Source: Polyangiaceae bacterium (GTDB lineage Bacteria; Myxococcota_A; Polyangia; Polyangiales; Polyangiaceae). Taken from it: a stretch of 64,000 nt of DNA. Both the position numbers and the translations under genes were made by a program. The DNA lies in NCBI GenBank assembly GCA_023150915.1, contig JAKLKA010000020.1, forward strand, positions 16,710 to 80,709. Direction: 5' to 3'. Below the pieces are notes generated by a model, which was given only the letters and a program-made list of their open reading frames with translations, did no database searches and was not told where the DNA came from. Shown here piece after piece: positions 18,926-27,927 of the stretch; positions within the stretch are counted from its first letter, which is position 1; every line of letters starts with the position of its first letter.

Positions 18926-21900
18926 ATGTCCTCGGCACCGATGGGGCTGGCAGCTGGAAGGGCCGCGGTAGGGGTACTGGTCCTTCTTGCGGGCCAAGCA
19001 TCCGCAGATTGGCCCTCTGCGAGGCGCGATGCACAGCGCACGGCGTTGGCCTCCGGGCAGTCCAACCTGACGTCGCCGGTTTCCTACTGGCGCTACTACC
19101 TCGGCGGCGCGGTAGGGGTGACTGGTGCGATAGGCCTCGACGTAACCGGCGACCAGTCCGCAGAGGTCATCTTCGCGACGGGCGGCAAGCTGTCCGCGCG
19201 AGGACTGGCTGGTGCCACCATCTGGCAGACGCCGACGCGAGGGTTCCAGGGGATAGTCGGCACGGCCGACCTGGACGGCGACGGGAAAGTGGAACTGCTG
19301 ACGCGCACCACCAGCCAAATCGTTGTAGTGGACTCATCCAACGGCGCGCTCGTGTGGGTCGAGCCTGCGACCGACTTGGGTACCCTGAGTGGTGTGCGGG
19401 TGGGGGACCTCGATGGAGACGGCAAGCTCGAGGTGCTGACCCAAGAGTGCGGCTGTTGCGCGGTCAACAACGGCGCGAGCGGATTCGTCTACTCCTTTGC
19501 CAATGGCCTCTCCGCTCCGAAGAAGCTCTACACGTTGCCCTCCATCGTGTGTGGCAACTCGAACTCCACCACTCTGTTTACAGCATCAAGCGGCGCGGTG
19601 CGGCTGCTGTACGCTTCCCCGGGTGCGCTCGACGTACTCGACGTCGCGGCCGGCAAGAGCCTGGCGACTGCCTCAGGCCTCCCAGCACCGACGCATTTGA
19701 GCCGCTGCGTTCCTGAGGACGTCGACGGCACGGCTGGCGAAGAGTTGCTGTGCGTGCTGTCCACCGCGGACTACTCGGCAGGCACTGGCCACAAGGCCAT
19801 GCTGGTGCGGTTCGACGAGTCGGTCCCGAAGGTGGAGGTAGGCTGGTCCGTGGACATCGGGAAGCTCGACGCGCGAGTCACGGTCGGATCGAATCCAGTC
19901 GTAGACTTGGACGCCGACGGTCTGTTCGAGCTGGTGGTGAGCGGCGAAGCCGCCGATGGCTTGCCACTCACCTACGTCATCGACGCAAAGAGCGGCCAAA
20001 CGCTTTCCACCCTTGCTGGGGAGCGGGTAGTGGGCTCGGAGAGGGTCGGGCCCGGTTCCGCGTTCGATGTGCTGACGACATCGAACAACTCCCTCTCCGG
20101 GTACTCGTTCAGCCGCACGCCGACGCCGAAGCTCGCGCCGCGCTGGACGTTGCTGGGTAGGCGGAGCTTGTCGCAGTTCGACTACGACCTGGCGCGTCGC
20201 TCAAGCATTGCGGAGAGGTTGGTCACGGCGGACCTTGACGGCGATTCGCATGCGGAGCTGGCCACTTCAAACCTCGACCAGACCGAGCTCGCCGTCTACC
20301 GGGTAAGCGGCCCGCAGCCCGTCAAGGTGGCTTCGCATGTGACAGTCGGTGGCGCTGCGCTGCTGAGAGCGTGGAGCATGCCGCCGCTGGATAAGCCGTA
20401 CTCCCAGCTCGCGGTCGCCCGATCGGATGGGAGGTTCACGGCCCTGGATGCCGCGCTGGTTCCGACCGGCAAGGAGATGGAGTTCGGCGGGTACTACGCG
20501 AGCGGTGGTTGGCGCCAGCTCGAACTCGTCCCCGTCGCCGCGAAGCTGGAGAACGATCCGGCCCAGTCCATCGTCGTGCCCGACAGCCGTGGCGCGACTG
20601 TCCGGCTCGACACCAAGGACGCCGGGCTGGCGGACAAGCCGGCACCAGCGTGGTCCAAGTCGAACACGCTAGCTCCAGTCATCGCTTCGACAGATCAGGG
20701 GCCGATCATCGCGTGCCGCGCCTTGGTCGAGCCCGTGACGGATCCCCCCAACCACGAAATCAGGGCGCTCAGCCCAGCTGGCTCGATTCTCTGGAGCACA
20801 GGCGTTGAGCGCTCTCCCTTGAACGATATCGTTGCAGCGAAGATCGACGTGGACGACGTGCCCGACTTCGTCGTGCAGTGGGGAGCGCCCGCAGACACGG
20901 TTCTGCACACCCGAGCGCTGTCGGGGAAAGACGGAGCCACTCTTTGGAATGGACCTGACCTCAACCCGGGACCGACCCGTCTCCCCGCCGGGCTCGCAGC
21001 CGTGGACTGGGACGGAAACGGCCGCGACGACGTGGTGCTCCAACACTACGTGACGCAAGTGCTCGGCGGGACAGATGGCAAGGTCTTGGCGACCGGCGGT
21101 CCCAGCGCCGCCTACTTCATGCCGCTCCTTGTCGACCTCACCGGGGACGGTATGAAGGACGTCATCTACCAGGGCGGCTTCCTGGAGAGCCAGGCCTGGG
21201 GTCACGACTTGAGCACCACGCTCTGGGGCACGGATCCGGGAGACCGACCCTTCCCGTACGGCGCGATCGCGATTTGTCCGGGTGGAGCCACGGTGCTCTC
21301 CGAAGCGGCGGCCGCAGTTGCAGGTCAGCTCCGCATCACCGTTGCGTCTGGCGTATCTGCTGGCACGTCGAAGACGGCATTTCTCGCGGGCGGCCAGCTC
21401 TTCGCGTCTGGCGCCGCGGCCGCTTCCGGCGCGCCGTTCGTGGGCGCCCTCGGTTCGAGCGTCGTACACCAGAACCTGACAGGTGCCGGACACCCCAGCG
21501 CAGTAGTGGGCTCGACCGACGGCTGGCTCTACGTCGTCGACGTGTGCGCGGGTAAGCTCGACTACGCCATCGACTTCGGTTGGCCCGTCGGCGCTGCGGT
21601 GCTGGCGGACACGGACGGTGACGGCAACGACGACATCGTCGTCTCGGTGGCGGACGGGTACCTCTACGACCTGCGCCAGCCACCCATCAACGGACCGGCA
21701 TTTGTCTGGGATACCGACCCGGCTCATGGAATCAGCAACGCCGACGTGGACGACGTCGAGACCGTGACAATGCTATCGGGCAAATGGGGGCCTGTGGCCG
21801 GCGCCACCGGGTACCGGGTTGCTGTGGTCGATCAAGGCACGGGCAACAGAATCTCGGAGTGGACGGACGTCGGGACGGTGACCGAGGCGACGGTGCCCGG

Positions 21901-22270
21901 GCTCCCGCTCGCCGATGGCGAGAGCTATCAACTCGCAGTTCGCGCGATGAAGGGACAACAGAAGTCGCCGGACGTCTTGTCCGACGGAGTCGTGGTGCAC
22001 TTCCCAGGCTCCAATGACGCTGGTGTGGACGCGGGCCCCGAAGGAGGAACGGACGCCGGTCCGGACGCGAGCCAGGACGCAGGGCAGGACGCAGGCGGGG
22101 ATGCCGGTCCCCCCGACGGGAACGGGACCGACGACATCTTGAGCGGCCGCGCTTGCACTTGCGAGGTGATCGGTCGCTCGCCCGGAGCGGGTTGGAGCAG
22201 GGGTGGGCTGGCGCTTGTGCTGGCGGCTGCCATTGGCTGGCTGCGGAGGCCGCGAGCGACTCGGCGCTAA
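18926..22270 (+). CDS. Large FG-GAP/VCBS-repeat surface protein with MYXO-CTERM-like tail
   Basis: 1114 aa. An N-terminal signal peptide (AAVGVLVLLAGQASA) is followed by at least eight calcium-loop-like repeats of the FG-GAP/VCBS kind (DLDGDGKVELL, DLDGDGKLEVL, DLDADGLFELV, DLDGDSHAELA, DWDGNGRDDVV, DTDGDGNDDIV), probably forming beta-propellers. Residues about 950-1026 look like a fibronectin type III domain. An Asp/Ala/Gly linker (repeated DAG) leads to a C-terminal sorting-type tail: a two-cysteine motif CTCEV, a hydrophobic helix and a terminal Arg cluster (LRRPRATRR). That arrangement fits MYXO-CTERM anchoring to the cell surface. Ligand unknown. The stop overlaps the convergent asnB stop by 4 bases. 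Confidence 0.78.
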   Translation: MSSAPMGLAAGRAAVGVLVLLAGQASADWPSARRDAQRTALASGQSNLTSPVSYWRYYLGGAVGVTGAIGLDVTGDQSAEVIFATGGKLSARGLAGATIWQTPTRGFQGIVGTADLDGDGKVELLTRTTSQIVVVDSSNGALVWVEPATDLGTLSGVRVGDLDGDGKLEVLTQECGCCAVNNGASGFVYSFANGLSAPKKLYTLPSIVCGNSNSTTLFTASSGAVRLLYASPGALDVLDVAAGKSLATASGLPAPTHLSRCVPEDVDGTAGEELLCVLSTADYSAGTGHKAMLVRFDESVPKVEVGWSVDIGKLDARVTVGSNPVVDLDADGLFELVVSGEAADGLPLTYVIDAKSGQTLSTLAGERVVGSERVGPGSAFDVLTTSNNSLSGYSFSRTPTPKLAPRWTLLGRRSLSQFDYDLARRSSIAERLVTADLDGDSHAELATSNLDQTELAVYRVSGPQPVKVASHVTVGGAALLRAWSMPPLDKPYSQLAVARSDGRFTALDAALVPTGKEMEFGGYYASGGWRQLELVPVAAKLENDPAQSIVVPDSRGATVRLDTKDAGLADKPAPAWSKSNTLAPVIASTDQGPIIACRALVEPVTDPPNHEIRALSPAGSILWSTGVERSPLNDIVAAKIDVDDVPDFVVQWGAPADTVLHTRALSGKDGATLWNGPDLNPGPTRLPAGLAAVDWDGNGRDDVVLQHYVTQVLGGTDGKVLATGGPSAAYFMPLLVDLTGDGMKDVIYQGGFLESQAWGHDLSTTLWGTDPGDRPFPYGAIAICPGGATVLSEAAAAVAGQLRITVASGVSAGTSKTAFLAGGQLFASGAAAASGAPFVGALGSSVVHQNLTGAGHPSAVVGSTDGWLYVVDVCAGKLDYAIDFGWPVGAAVLADTDGDGNDDIVVSVADGYLYDLRQPPINGPAFVWDTDPAHGISNADVDDVETVTMLSGKWGPVAGATGYRVAVVDQGTGNRISEWTDVGTVTEATVPGLPLADGESYQLAVRAMKGQQKSPDVLSDGVVVHFPGSNDAGVDAGPEGGTDAGPDASQDAGQDAGGDAGPPDGNGTDDILSGRACTCEVIGRSPGAGWSRGGLALVLAAAIGWLRRPRATRR

Positions 22271-24018
22271 TGAGCCTCGGCGCCCCGGTTCTTGATGTAC
22301 CGGTTGAGCCAGAGGTCGAGCATCACCAGGCCGAAGACCTCGCGGGAGAACTTGGTCTCCGCGGTCAGGTTCATCTTGCGGAGATCGTAGAGGTCGCGGA
22401 AGCGGGACGACGTGAGCTGCTCGCGCACTCGATGCGACGAGCGGTTCACGAACGTGCCGATCGGGGTCGTGAACCCCATCTTGTCCTGGCGCTCGATCAC
22501 CGTGTCGGGCAGGGTGCCGCGGGCCACCTTGCGAAGCAGCCACTTGAGCTCGTGGTTCTGGATGAACTCCTGGGAGTCCAAGCGCCGAACGTGACGAACG
22601 AACGCCTGGTGGAGGAAGCTCGGACGACTCTCGAGAGAATGCCGACCGCACATCTTGTCGTCGATATTGAGCAACCCGGATAGGAAGTAGCGGCGGTCGA
22701 AGGTGAGCATCCGGCGGAGCTCGTCGCTGCTCGAGCCGCAGGCGTCGTACGCCTCCTGGAACGTGCCAGCGACCTTGGGCTCGTAGAAGCGATAGTACTG
22801 TGGGTCGCCCTTGCGATGAGCCAGCTCGAAGCGCTCGGCGGGGGTCTTGAGCCCCTGCATCTTGTCGTACAGGGCCCGATACGGGTCGTGGAAGCACTGG
22901 CCCAGCGCGAGCTGGTAGCGCACGTACCCGGCGAAGAGCTCGTCACCCCCGGTGCCCGTCAGGATGACCTTGTAGCGGCGCTTCACCTGGGTCAGCAGAT
23001 CTTCCAAGGGTAGGATGACCGAGCCGATGCTCAGCTCGTCGAAGTCCTCGACGATGGACGCGAGCTTGTCGACGAGATCGAACTGCTCCTCGGCGTTGAC
23101 GACGAACAAGCGGATGCGCGTGTCCTTGACCGCTTGCTGCGCAAAGAACGTCTCGTTGCACTCCGAGTCAGAGAAGTTGCAGTGGTACGCGATCTCCGGG
23201 GTGGTGACCCGGGTGATCAGGCTGGAGTCGAGTCCGCCGCTGCAGAAGGTCGTGAAGGACGTATCGCTGATGGTGGAGTCGATGCAGCACTGCCCCAAGA
23301 GCTCGCGTGTCTTCTGGACCCACTCTTCGGATGCCGGCTCCTTCGTGTCGGCTTCGGACTGGAAGATGTCCTCGTAGCAGCGAGTGCGGAGCTCTCTGGT
23401 GTCCAGGTCGATCTCGACAAGGTGCCCGGGCAACACCTTCTTGATCTGCTTCACGAACGTCTTGTCGGCGAACGTGAACTGGTAGCGCACGTACTCGCTC
23501 ATCGCTTCGTAATCGAGCTCCGGCGACTCATCCATGACGTCGAGGAGCGCTCCGATGGTCGAAGCAACGTGAAGCCCCTTCGCGGTCCGCGCGTAGTAGA
23601 GCGGCTTGATTCCCAGCTGGTCGCGAACCAGCGTGAGCTTGCGGGCCGCCTTGTCGTAAATCGCGAAGGCCCAGAAGCCCGTCAGGTCAGCGAGGACTTT
23701 CTCGCCGTAGCGGCTCCAGAGGTGGAGCAGCGTCTCGGCGTCGTTCGTGGCGGACACGTGGACGCCGTCGGACTTGAGGCGATTGCTCAGGTCGATGAAG
23801 TTGTAGATCTCGCCGTTGTAGATGAGAACGTGAGTGTCGTTCTCGAGCGGCTCGATGCCGCGTTCATCCAGGCCGAGGATGGCGAGGCGGGTGTGCCCCA
23901 TATGCAGCGCGCCGTCGGTCCAGAAACCGACGCTGTCGGGCCCGCGCTTGCGCAGGCTCGCGAGCAGGCGATGGTGGAACGGACGACCGGTACCGTAGGT
24001 GAGTAGAATTCCGCACAT
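22267..24018 (-). CDS. Second glutamine-hydrolysing asparagine synthase-type amidotransferase
   Basis: 583 aa. Cys2 glutaminase nucleophile (MCGILLTYG), KRGPDSVGF, YNGEIYNF and RDQLGIKPLYY define the N-terminal domain; the ATP pyrophosphatase loop CSGGLDSS (Ser260-Ser266) and TGGDELFAGYVRY define the synthetase domain. It is clearly diverged from the AsnB at 11216 (different loops, shorter). It is the last gene of the coupled operon that begins with the priming sugar transferase at 30344. A carboxylate in the repeat-unit sugar is therefore the likely acceptor, which is inference. The ATG lies inside a perfect 14-bp palindrome (24015-24028). The stop overlaps the convergent FG-GAP gene by 4 bases. 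Confidence 0.85.
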   Translation of the reverse strand: MCGILLTYGTGRPFHHRLLASLRKRGPDSVGFWTDGALHMGHTRLAILGLDERGIEPLENDTHVLIYNGEIYNFIDLSNRLKSDGVHVSATNDAETLLHLWSRYGEKVLADLTGFWAFAIYDKAARKLTLVRDQLGIKPLYYARTAKGLHVASTIGALLDVMDESPELDYEAMSEYVRYQFTFADKTFVKQIKKVLPGHLVEIDLDTRELRTRCYEDIFQSEADTKEPASEEWVQKTRELLGQCCIDSTISDTSFTTFCSGGLDSSLITRVTTPEIAYHCNFSDSECNETFFAQQAVKDTRIRLFVVNAEEQFDLVDKLASIVEDFDELSIGSVILPLEDLLTQVKRRYKVILTGTGGDELFAGYVRYQLALGQCFHDPYRALYDKMQGLKTPAERFELAHRKGDPQYYRFYEPKVAGTFQEAYDACGSSSDELRRMLTFDRRYFLSGLLNIDDKMCGRHSLESRPSFLHQAFVRHVRRLDSQEFIQNHELKWLLRKVARGTLPDTVIERQDKMGFTTPIGTFVNRSSHRVREQLTSSRFRDLYDLRKMNLTAETKFSREVFGLVMLDLWLNRYIKNRGAEAH

Positions 24019-24028
24019 CTCGAGATGT
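24015..24028. promoter_or_regulatory. Perfect palindrome over the asnB-like start codon
   Basis: ACATCTC-GAGATGT is a perfect 14-bp dyad that contains the ATG of the second asparagine synthase (minus strand, 24018-24016). In mRNA it could sequester the start codon, giving translational control within the operon; it could also be a chance XhoI-type palindrome. No second copy was noticed. Confidence 0.25.
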
Positions 24029-24039
24029 CTCTTTTCGCG

Positions 24040-25059
24040 TCAGCTGCCGAAGGCGAGCTTCGCGCCGTCTACGAACCGCACCGGGTCCCGTCCAAGCACC
24101 GCCCGCACCGTCTTGGGGTCGCCCAGGCAGTGGCGCATGTCGCCCTTGCGGTAGCCCCCGACGACCTCCGGGGGACACTCCCGCCCCATCGCACTCGAGA
24201 TGGCTTGGCAGGCTTCGGCTAGCGTGGTGGGGACCCCCGAGCAGACGTTGATGACCGGCGGCGCAGGGCGCCCGTCGATGAGGTTCAGCGCAACATCCAC
24301 GATGTCGCTCACGATGACCCAGTCCCGGATCTGGCGACCGTCCTCGAAGAGCTGCGGCCGCTTCCCCTCGCGGATCCATCCGGCGATCTTCGCGATGATG
24401 GTGGCCTCCCCGTCGTCGAGGCGGAGGCGGGTGCCGTAGACGGACGAGAAGCGCAGCACGGACAACGCTCCCCGCTCGAAGCCCCTGAAGCAGAGTTCCT
24501 GCATGTACTTCGACGCGCCGTACGTCTCGAGCGGGTTGGGTGACGCGGCCTCCGTGATGGGAACGATGCCCGCATCGGCGTTGCAGCTGGCGCACCGCAC
24601 CTCGAAGCGCCCCGCGTCCATGTCCTGGGTGCTCCGCTCACCACGGCCTCGCGCGCCGCACTTCGAGCAAGCGTATTCGTAGTTGCTGCCGTAGATGCTG
24701 AAGCTGCTGCAGAGCACCGTGTGCCGGAGTCGTGGCCACTGGGCGGCCACCTCGAGAAGCCTGGCCGTGCCGCCGGCGTTTGCCGTCAACACGTTCTCAC
24801 GTTGGCGGGCCGCGCGCGCGACGCCGCCCAGCGCCGCCAAGTGGACCATCGCCTCGGTGTCGTTGAACTGCTCGGTAGGCTGAAAGTGGCGGAGGTCGGT
24901 CAGGAAGTACTTCGCCCCTGGGTTCAAATACCCGGGCGGCGAGCTGTAGATCTCGGGATCCAAGCTGTCGACCACCGTGACGTCGTCCCCACGCGCCACG
25001 AGCGCGTCGACGATGTGTGACCCGATGAACCCGGCGCCGCCGGTGACCACGACCTTCAT
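24040..25059 (-). CDS. NAD-dependent sugar epimerase/dehydratase with four-cysteine insert
   Basis: 339 aa from ATG 25059, which overlaps the upstream gene's TGA by one base (TGATG) and has GGGGGAAG upstream; a longer frame to 25299 runs inside that gene. This is an extended short-chain dehydrogenase: GGAGFIGSH (7-15), SSFSIYG and the catalytic Y180-x3-K184. Between SIYG and the catalytic Tyr sits an insertion of about 35 residues with CSKC (131, 134) and CASC (156, 159), which looks like a zinc ribbon. Related sugar 4-epimerases are known to carry such inserts. Substrate probably a nucleotide sugar in the polysaccharide pathway. It is the seventh gene of the operon. Confidence 0.82.
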   Translation of the reverse strand: MKVVVTGGAGFIGSHIVDALVARGDDVTVVDSLDPEIYSSPPGYLNPGAKYFLTDLRHFQPTEQFNDTEAMVHLAALGGVARAARQRENVLTANAGGTARLLEVAAQWPRLRHTVLCSSFSIYGSNYEYACSKCGARGRGERSTQDMDAGRFEVRCASCNADAGIVPITEAASPNPLETYGASKYMQELCFRGFERGALSVLRFSSVYGTRLRLDDGEATIIAKIAGWIREGKRPQLFEDGRQIRDWVIVSDIVDVALNLIDGRPAPPVINVCSGVPTTLAEACQAISSAMGRECPPEVVGGYRKGDMRHCLGDPKTVRAVLGRDPVRFVDGAKLAFGS

Positions 25060-26075
25060 CAGCTTCCCCCCGTCGAGCTTCGCGCCCGTTCCGTCTCCGC
25101 CGCCGCGCGAATGGCCTCGCGGTTTCCGTGGAACCACGCGACCGTGCGTTCGAGTCCGGCCCGCACGGTCACTGAGGGGCGCAGACCAAGCACGGACTTC
25201 GCCTTGTCGATGTTGGCTTCGCGGTGAGTGCTCTTGTCCCATGCCCGCCGCGGTGCGTACTCGATGCGGCTCTTCGACTGGCAGGCAGCGAGCACCCACT
25301 CGGCGAGGTCGCCGATCCGGGTCTGGACGCCGGTGCCCAGGTTGATGGCGTCGCCGCGTGCCCCGGGGGTGGTCGCGGAGCGGACCAGACCGTCGACCAG
25401 GTCGTCCACGAAGATGAAGTCGCGCGTCTCGTCGCCGGTGCCCGTGATGATCAAGGGCTGACCGGTCAGCGCGCGCCAGATGAAGTTGGGGATGACGTTC
25501 CGGTAGTGGCCAGGAACCTCCCCCGGCCCGTACGAGTTGAAGAAGCGGCAGCGGACGGTGTGCAGCGACTCGCCGAAGTAGTTGCAGTAGAACTCACCGA
25601 GCGCCTTGGTGATTTGGTAGGGCGTGTCGAGGTGAAGGCTCACCGGCATGTCTTCGCGAATCGGCGCCTCGATCCCGTGGCCCGCAATGGAGCAGCCCGC
25701 CGAGGCGTAGACGACGGCCGCCGCTGAGCGCGCCCTGGCCCAGAGCAGCGTGGTCAACGTGCCTCGCCCGTTGGTGTGGAGGTCGTCGAGGGGGTGATCG
25801 ACGCTGTTCTGGTTCGCGAAGAAGGCGGCCAGGTGGAACACGGTCGGCGCGTCCGCCGGGGCGGGTACGTCCCGCATGTCGCATACGTCCTTCACTAGCA
25901 GCTCGACGCGGTCGTCTTTTGGCAGCAGCCAGCGGTAGCCCGACGAGAGGTCATCGATGACCAGCACGCGCTCGGCGCCGTCGGAGAGGAGTCGGTGAAC
26001 GAGACGCGAGCCGATGGCGCCCGCGCCGCCGGTGACAACGGCGGTCTTGATCCGTTGGGTGGCTGTGGAGCTCAT
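25059..26075 (-). CDS. NAD-dependent UDP-sugar epimerase/dehydratase
   Basis: 338 aa. Extended SDR with NAD motif G16-x2-G19-x2-G22, IDDLSSGYRW, a YASAGCSIAG serine region and the active-site Y153-x3-K157 (YQITK). Substrate loop RFFNSYGPGEVPG and the NLGTG element are typical of UDP-glucose/GlcNAc 4-epimerase-like enzymes. The start overlaps the UDP-GlcNAc 2-epimerase stop as ATGA, and the stop is shared with the next start, so translation is probably coupled. It acts in the cytosol on nucleotide-activated sugars. The exact stereochemistry is not decidable by eye. Confidence 0.82.
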   Translation of the reverse strand: MSSTATQRIKTAVVTGGAGAIGSRLVHRLLSDGAERVLVIDDLSSGYRWLLPKDDRVELLVKDVCDMRDVPAPADAPTVFHLAAFFANQNSVDHPLDDLHTNGRGTLTTLLWARARSAAAVVYASAGCSIAGHGIEAPIREDMPVSLHLDTPYQITKALGEFYCNYFGESLHTVRCRFFNSYGPGEVPGHYRNVIPNFIWRALTGQPLIITGTGDETRDFIFVDDLVDGLVRSATTPGARGDAINLGTGVQTRIGDLAEWVLAACQSKSRIEYAPRRAWDKSTHREANIDKAKSVLGLRPSVTVRAGLERTVAWFHGNREAIRAAAETERARSSTGGS

Positions 26076-27160
26076 GATGCTGTCCTGCTCGAGAGGTATG
26101 AACGAACGACCTCGACGATGCGCTCGCCGGCCTTGCCGTCCCAGAGCGGCGGGATTTCGCCGTTCTTCCAGTCACCCGACAGCGCCTGACCCACCAGCTC
26201 GCGCATGCGCTTCACGTCCTTGCCGGCGAGCACGTTGGTGCCCACCGTCACTGTGATGGGACGCTCGGTGTTCTCACGCATCGTGACGCAGGGGACACGG
26301 AGGTAGGTCGTTTCCTCCTGGATGCCGCCGGAGTCGGTGACCACCACCGCGGCGCGCTGCTGCAAATACAGGAACTGGAGGTAGCCGACGGGGTCGAGCA
26401 GGCGCAGCCCGGGCGGTGCGTCGAATCCGAGCTCGGCGATCTGCTTCCTCGTGCGAGGGTGGACAGGGAACAGTACGTCGGTCCCCCGGGCAACGTCCGC
26501 GAGCGCATCGAGCAGCTCCCGCAGACCGGCTGCGTCATCGACGTTGGAAGGTCGGTGCAGCGTCACGAGCGCAAAGCGCGGAGGCAGGTCGAACGGCGGC
26601 GGCTTGCTCAAGGAGAGGGAGCGGATGAGGGTATCGATCATCACGTTCCCGACGAAATGGATGGCCTGCGCCGGGCGGCCCTCGTTCTTCAGGTTCTCGT
26701 CGCCGTCGGTCGAGGGGGTCAGCAGCAAGTCCGCGAGCTGGTCGGTGAGCAGGCGGTTCACCTCCTCCGGCATCGTGCGGTCGCGTGAGCGAAGGCCGGC
26801 CTCGACGTGCGAAACCGGGATCAGCAACTTCGCGCAGACGAGCGCAGCTGCGACCGTGGAGTTCACGTCACCGTAGACCAGAACCATGTCCGGCCTGTCG
26901 GTGGCGACGACCTCCTCGAAGCGAGTCATCACCTCGGCGGTCTGCTGAGCGTGGGTGCCGGAGCCGACGTTCAAGTTGACGTCCGGGGCTGGGATGCCCA
27001 GCTCCTGGAAGAACACGTCTGACATGTTGGCGTCGTAGTGCTGTCCGGTGTGAACGAGCACTTGAGTGAACCCCGGGGTGCGTGCGAATGCCGCATGGAC
27101 GGGTGCCACTTTCATGAAGTTCGGGCGTGCGCCCACTACGTGCAGAAGCTTCATGCTCAT
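26072..27160 (-). CDS. wecB: UDP-N-acetylglucosamine 2-epimerase (non-hydrolysing)
   Basis: 362 aa from ATG 27160, which overlaps the upstream methyltransferase stop as ATGA; a second ATG lies two codons in. Family hallmarks: VVGARPNFMKVAP at the N-terminus, HTGQHYD, YGDVNST, HVEAGLRSRDRTMPEE and LTDSGGIQEE. It interconverts UDP-GlcNAc and UDP-ManNAc, or the corresponding 2,3-diacetamido uronate if it is WbpI-like. The genes for WlbA/B/C-type enzymes elsewhere in the window make the WbpI role possible. Cytosolic. WecB versus WbpI specificity cannot be read from the sequence, so the symbol denotes the family. Confidence 0.88.
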   Translation of the reverse strand: MSMKLLHVVGARPNFMKVAPVHAAFARTPGFTQVLVHTGQHYDANMSDVFFQELGIPAPDVNLNVGSGTHAQQTAEVMTRFEEVVATDRPDMVLVYGDVNSTVAAALVCAKLLIPVSHVEAGLRSRDRTMPEEVNRLLTDQLADLLLTPSTDGDENLKNEGRPAQAIHFVGNVMIDTLIRSLSLSKPPPFDLPPRFALVTLHRPSNVDDAAGLRELLDALADVARGTDVLFPVHPRTRKQIAELGFDAPPGLRLLDPVGYLQFLYLQQRAAVVVTDSGGIQEETTYLRVPCVTMRENTERPITVTVGTNVLAGKDVKRMRELVGQALSGDWKNGEIPPLWDGKAGERIVEVVRSYLSSRTAS

Positions 27161-27927
27161 TCCACCACCGCGAACCCGATGTACGGGTCGAACTCCATGC
27201 GCTGGATCCTCAGCTTGCCGATCCCGAGCTCGTCGAGGAGCGCGGACGTCTCGCCCGGCCAGAGCGGGTTGTCGAGCTCGTCGAAAGCAACGATTCCGCC
27301 CTTGGGGATACGGGGGAAGAACTGCTTCAGCGCGACCCGTGTCGGCTCGTACAGGTCGAAGTCCAAGAAGAGCAAGCTGACTACGAGGTGTTGGTGTGAC
27401 TCGATGAACTCGGGGATCGTTTTCGTCGCGTCGCCGCGCACCAGGTGGACCTTGTCGACGTGCCCGAGGAAGCGATACGAGTCGTAGATCTGAATTAGCT
27501 CCTTCAGCTCGTCGTGGGAGTTGGCGTAGAGATCCCCGACCTTCACGTGCTCCGAGCTGGGACCGCGATCCCGCTCGGACACGGACGGGAAGCCTTCGAA
27601 GGTGTCGAAGCCGTAGATGCGCCGCGTGAGGTTCACGGGCTCGAGGATCGCGCTGAGCTGAGCCCAGGACATCAGCCCGCCGCCTCGAAGCACCCCGCAC
27701 TCGACGACCGAACCCTTCACGCCGAGGATGCGCTTGAAGATCTCGTACTGTGCGAGCAAACGTGTCAGGTTCTGGCGCTTGACGTACTTGGGGAAGTTCT
27801 CGAGCTTCTTCTCCCACGGGTCGGGGCAGCGCTCGAAGACCGATTGAAGCCGAGTGCCGACCAGCTTCTCCGCCGGTGTCCGGAAGCCGCCCTCCACCGC
27901 GGGGGAGTTCGTCGGGTTGTCGCTCAT
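27157..27927 (-). CDS. TylF/macrocin-type O-methyltransferase
   Basis: 256 aa from ATG 27927 (MSDNPTNSP), which overlaps the transketolase stop as ATGA; the frame extends to 27993 inside that gene. The AdoMet-binding segment is VVECGVLRGGGLMSW, and the acidic RIYGFDTFEGFPS and LLFLDFDLYEPT match the metal-dependent TylF family that methylates sugar hydroxyls of antibiotics and polysaccharides. Predicted to O-methylate a sugar, either as nucleotide sugar or on the lipid-linked glycan. It sits between split transketolase and the 2-epimerase in the operon. Confidence 0.8.
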   Translation of the reverse strand: MSDNPTNSPAVEGGFRTPAEKLVGTRLQSVFERCPDPWEKKLENFPKYVKRQNLTRLLAQYEIFKRILGVKGSVVECGVLRGGGLMSWAQLSAILEPVNLTRRIYGFDTFEGFPSVSERDRGPSSEHVKVGDLYANSHDELKELIQIYDSYRFLGHVDKVHLVRGDATKTIPEFIESHQHLVVSLLFLDFDLYEPTRVALKQFFPRIPKGGIVAFDELDNPLWPGETSALLDELGIGKLRIQRMEFDPYIGFAVVE

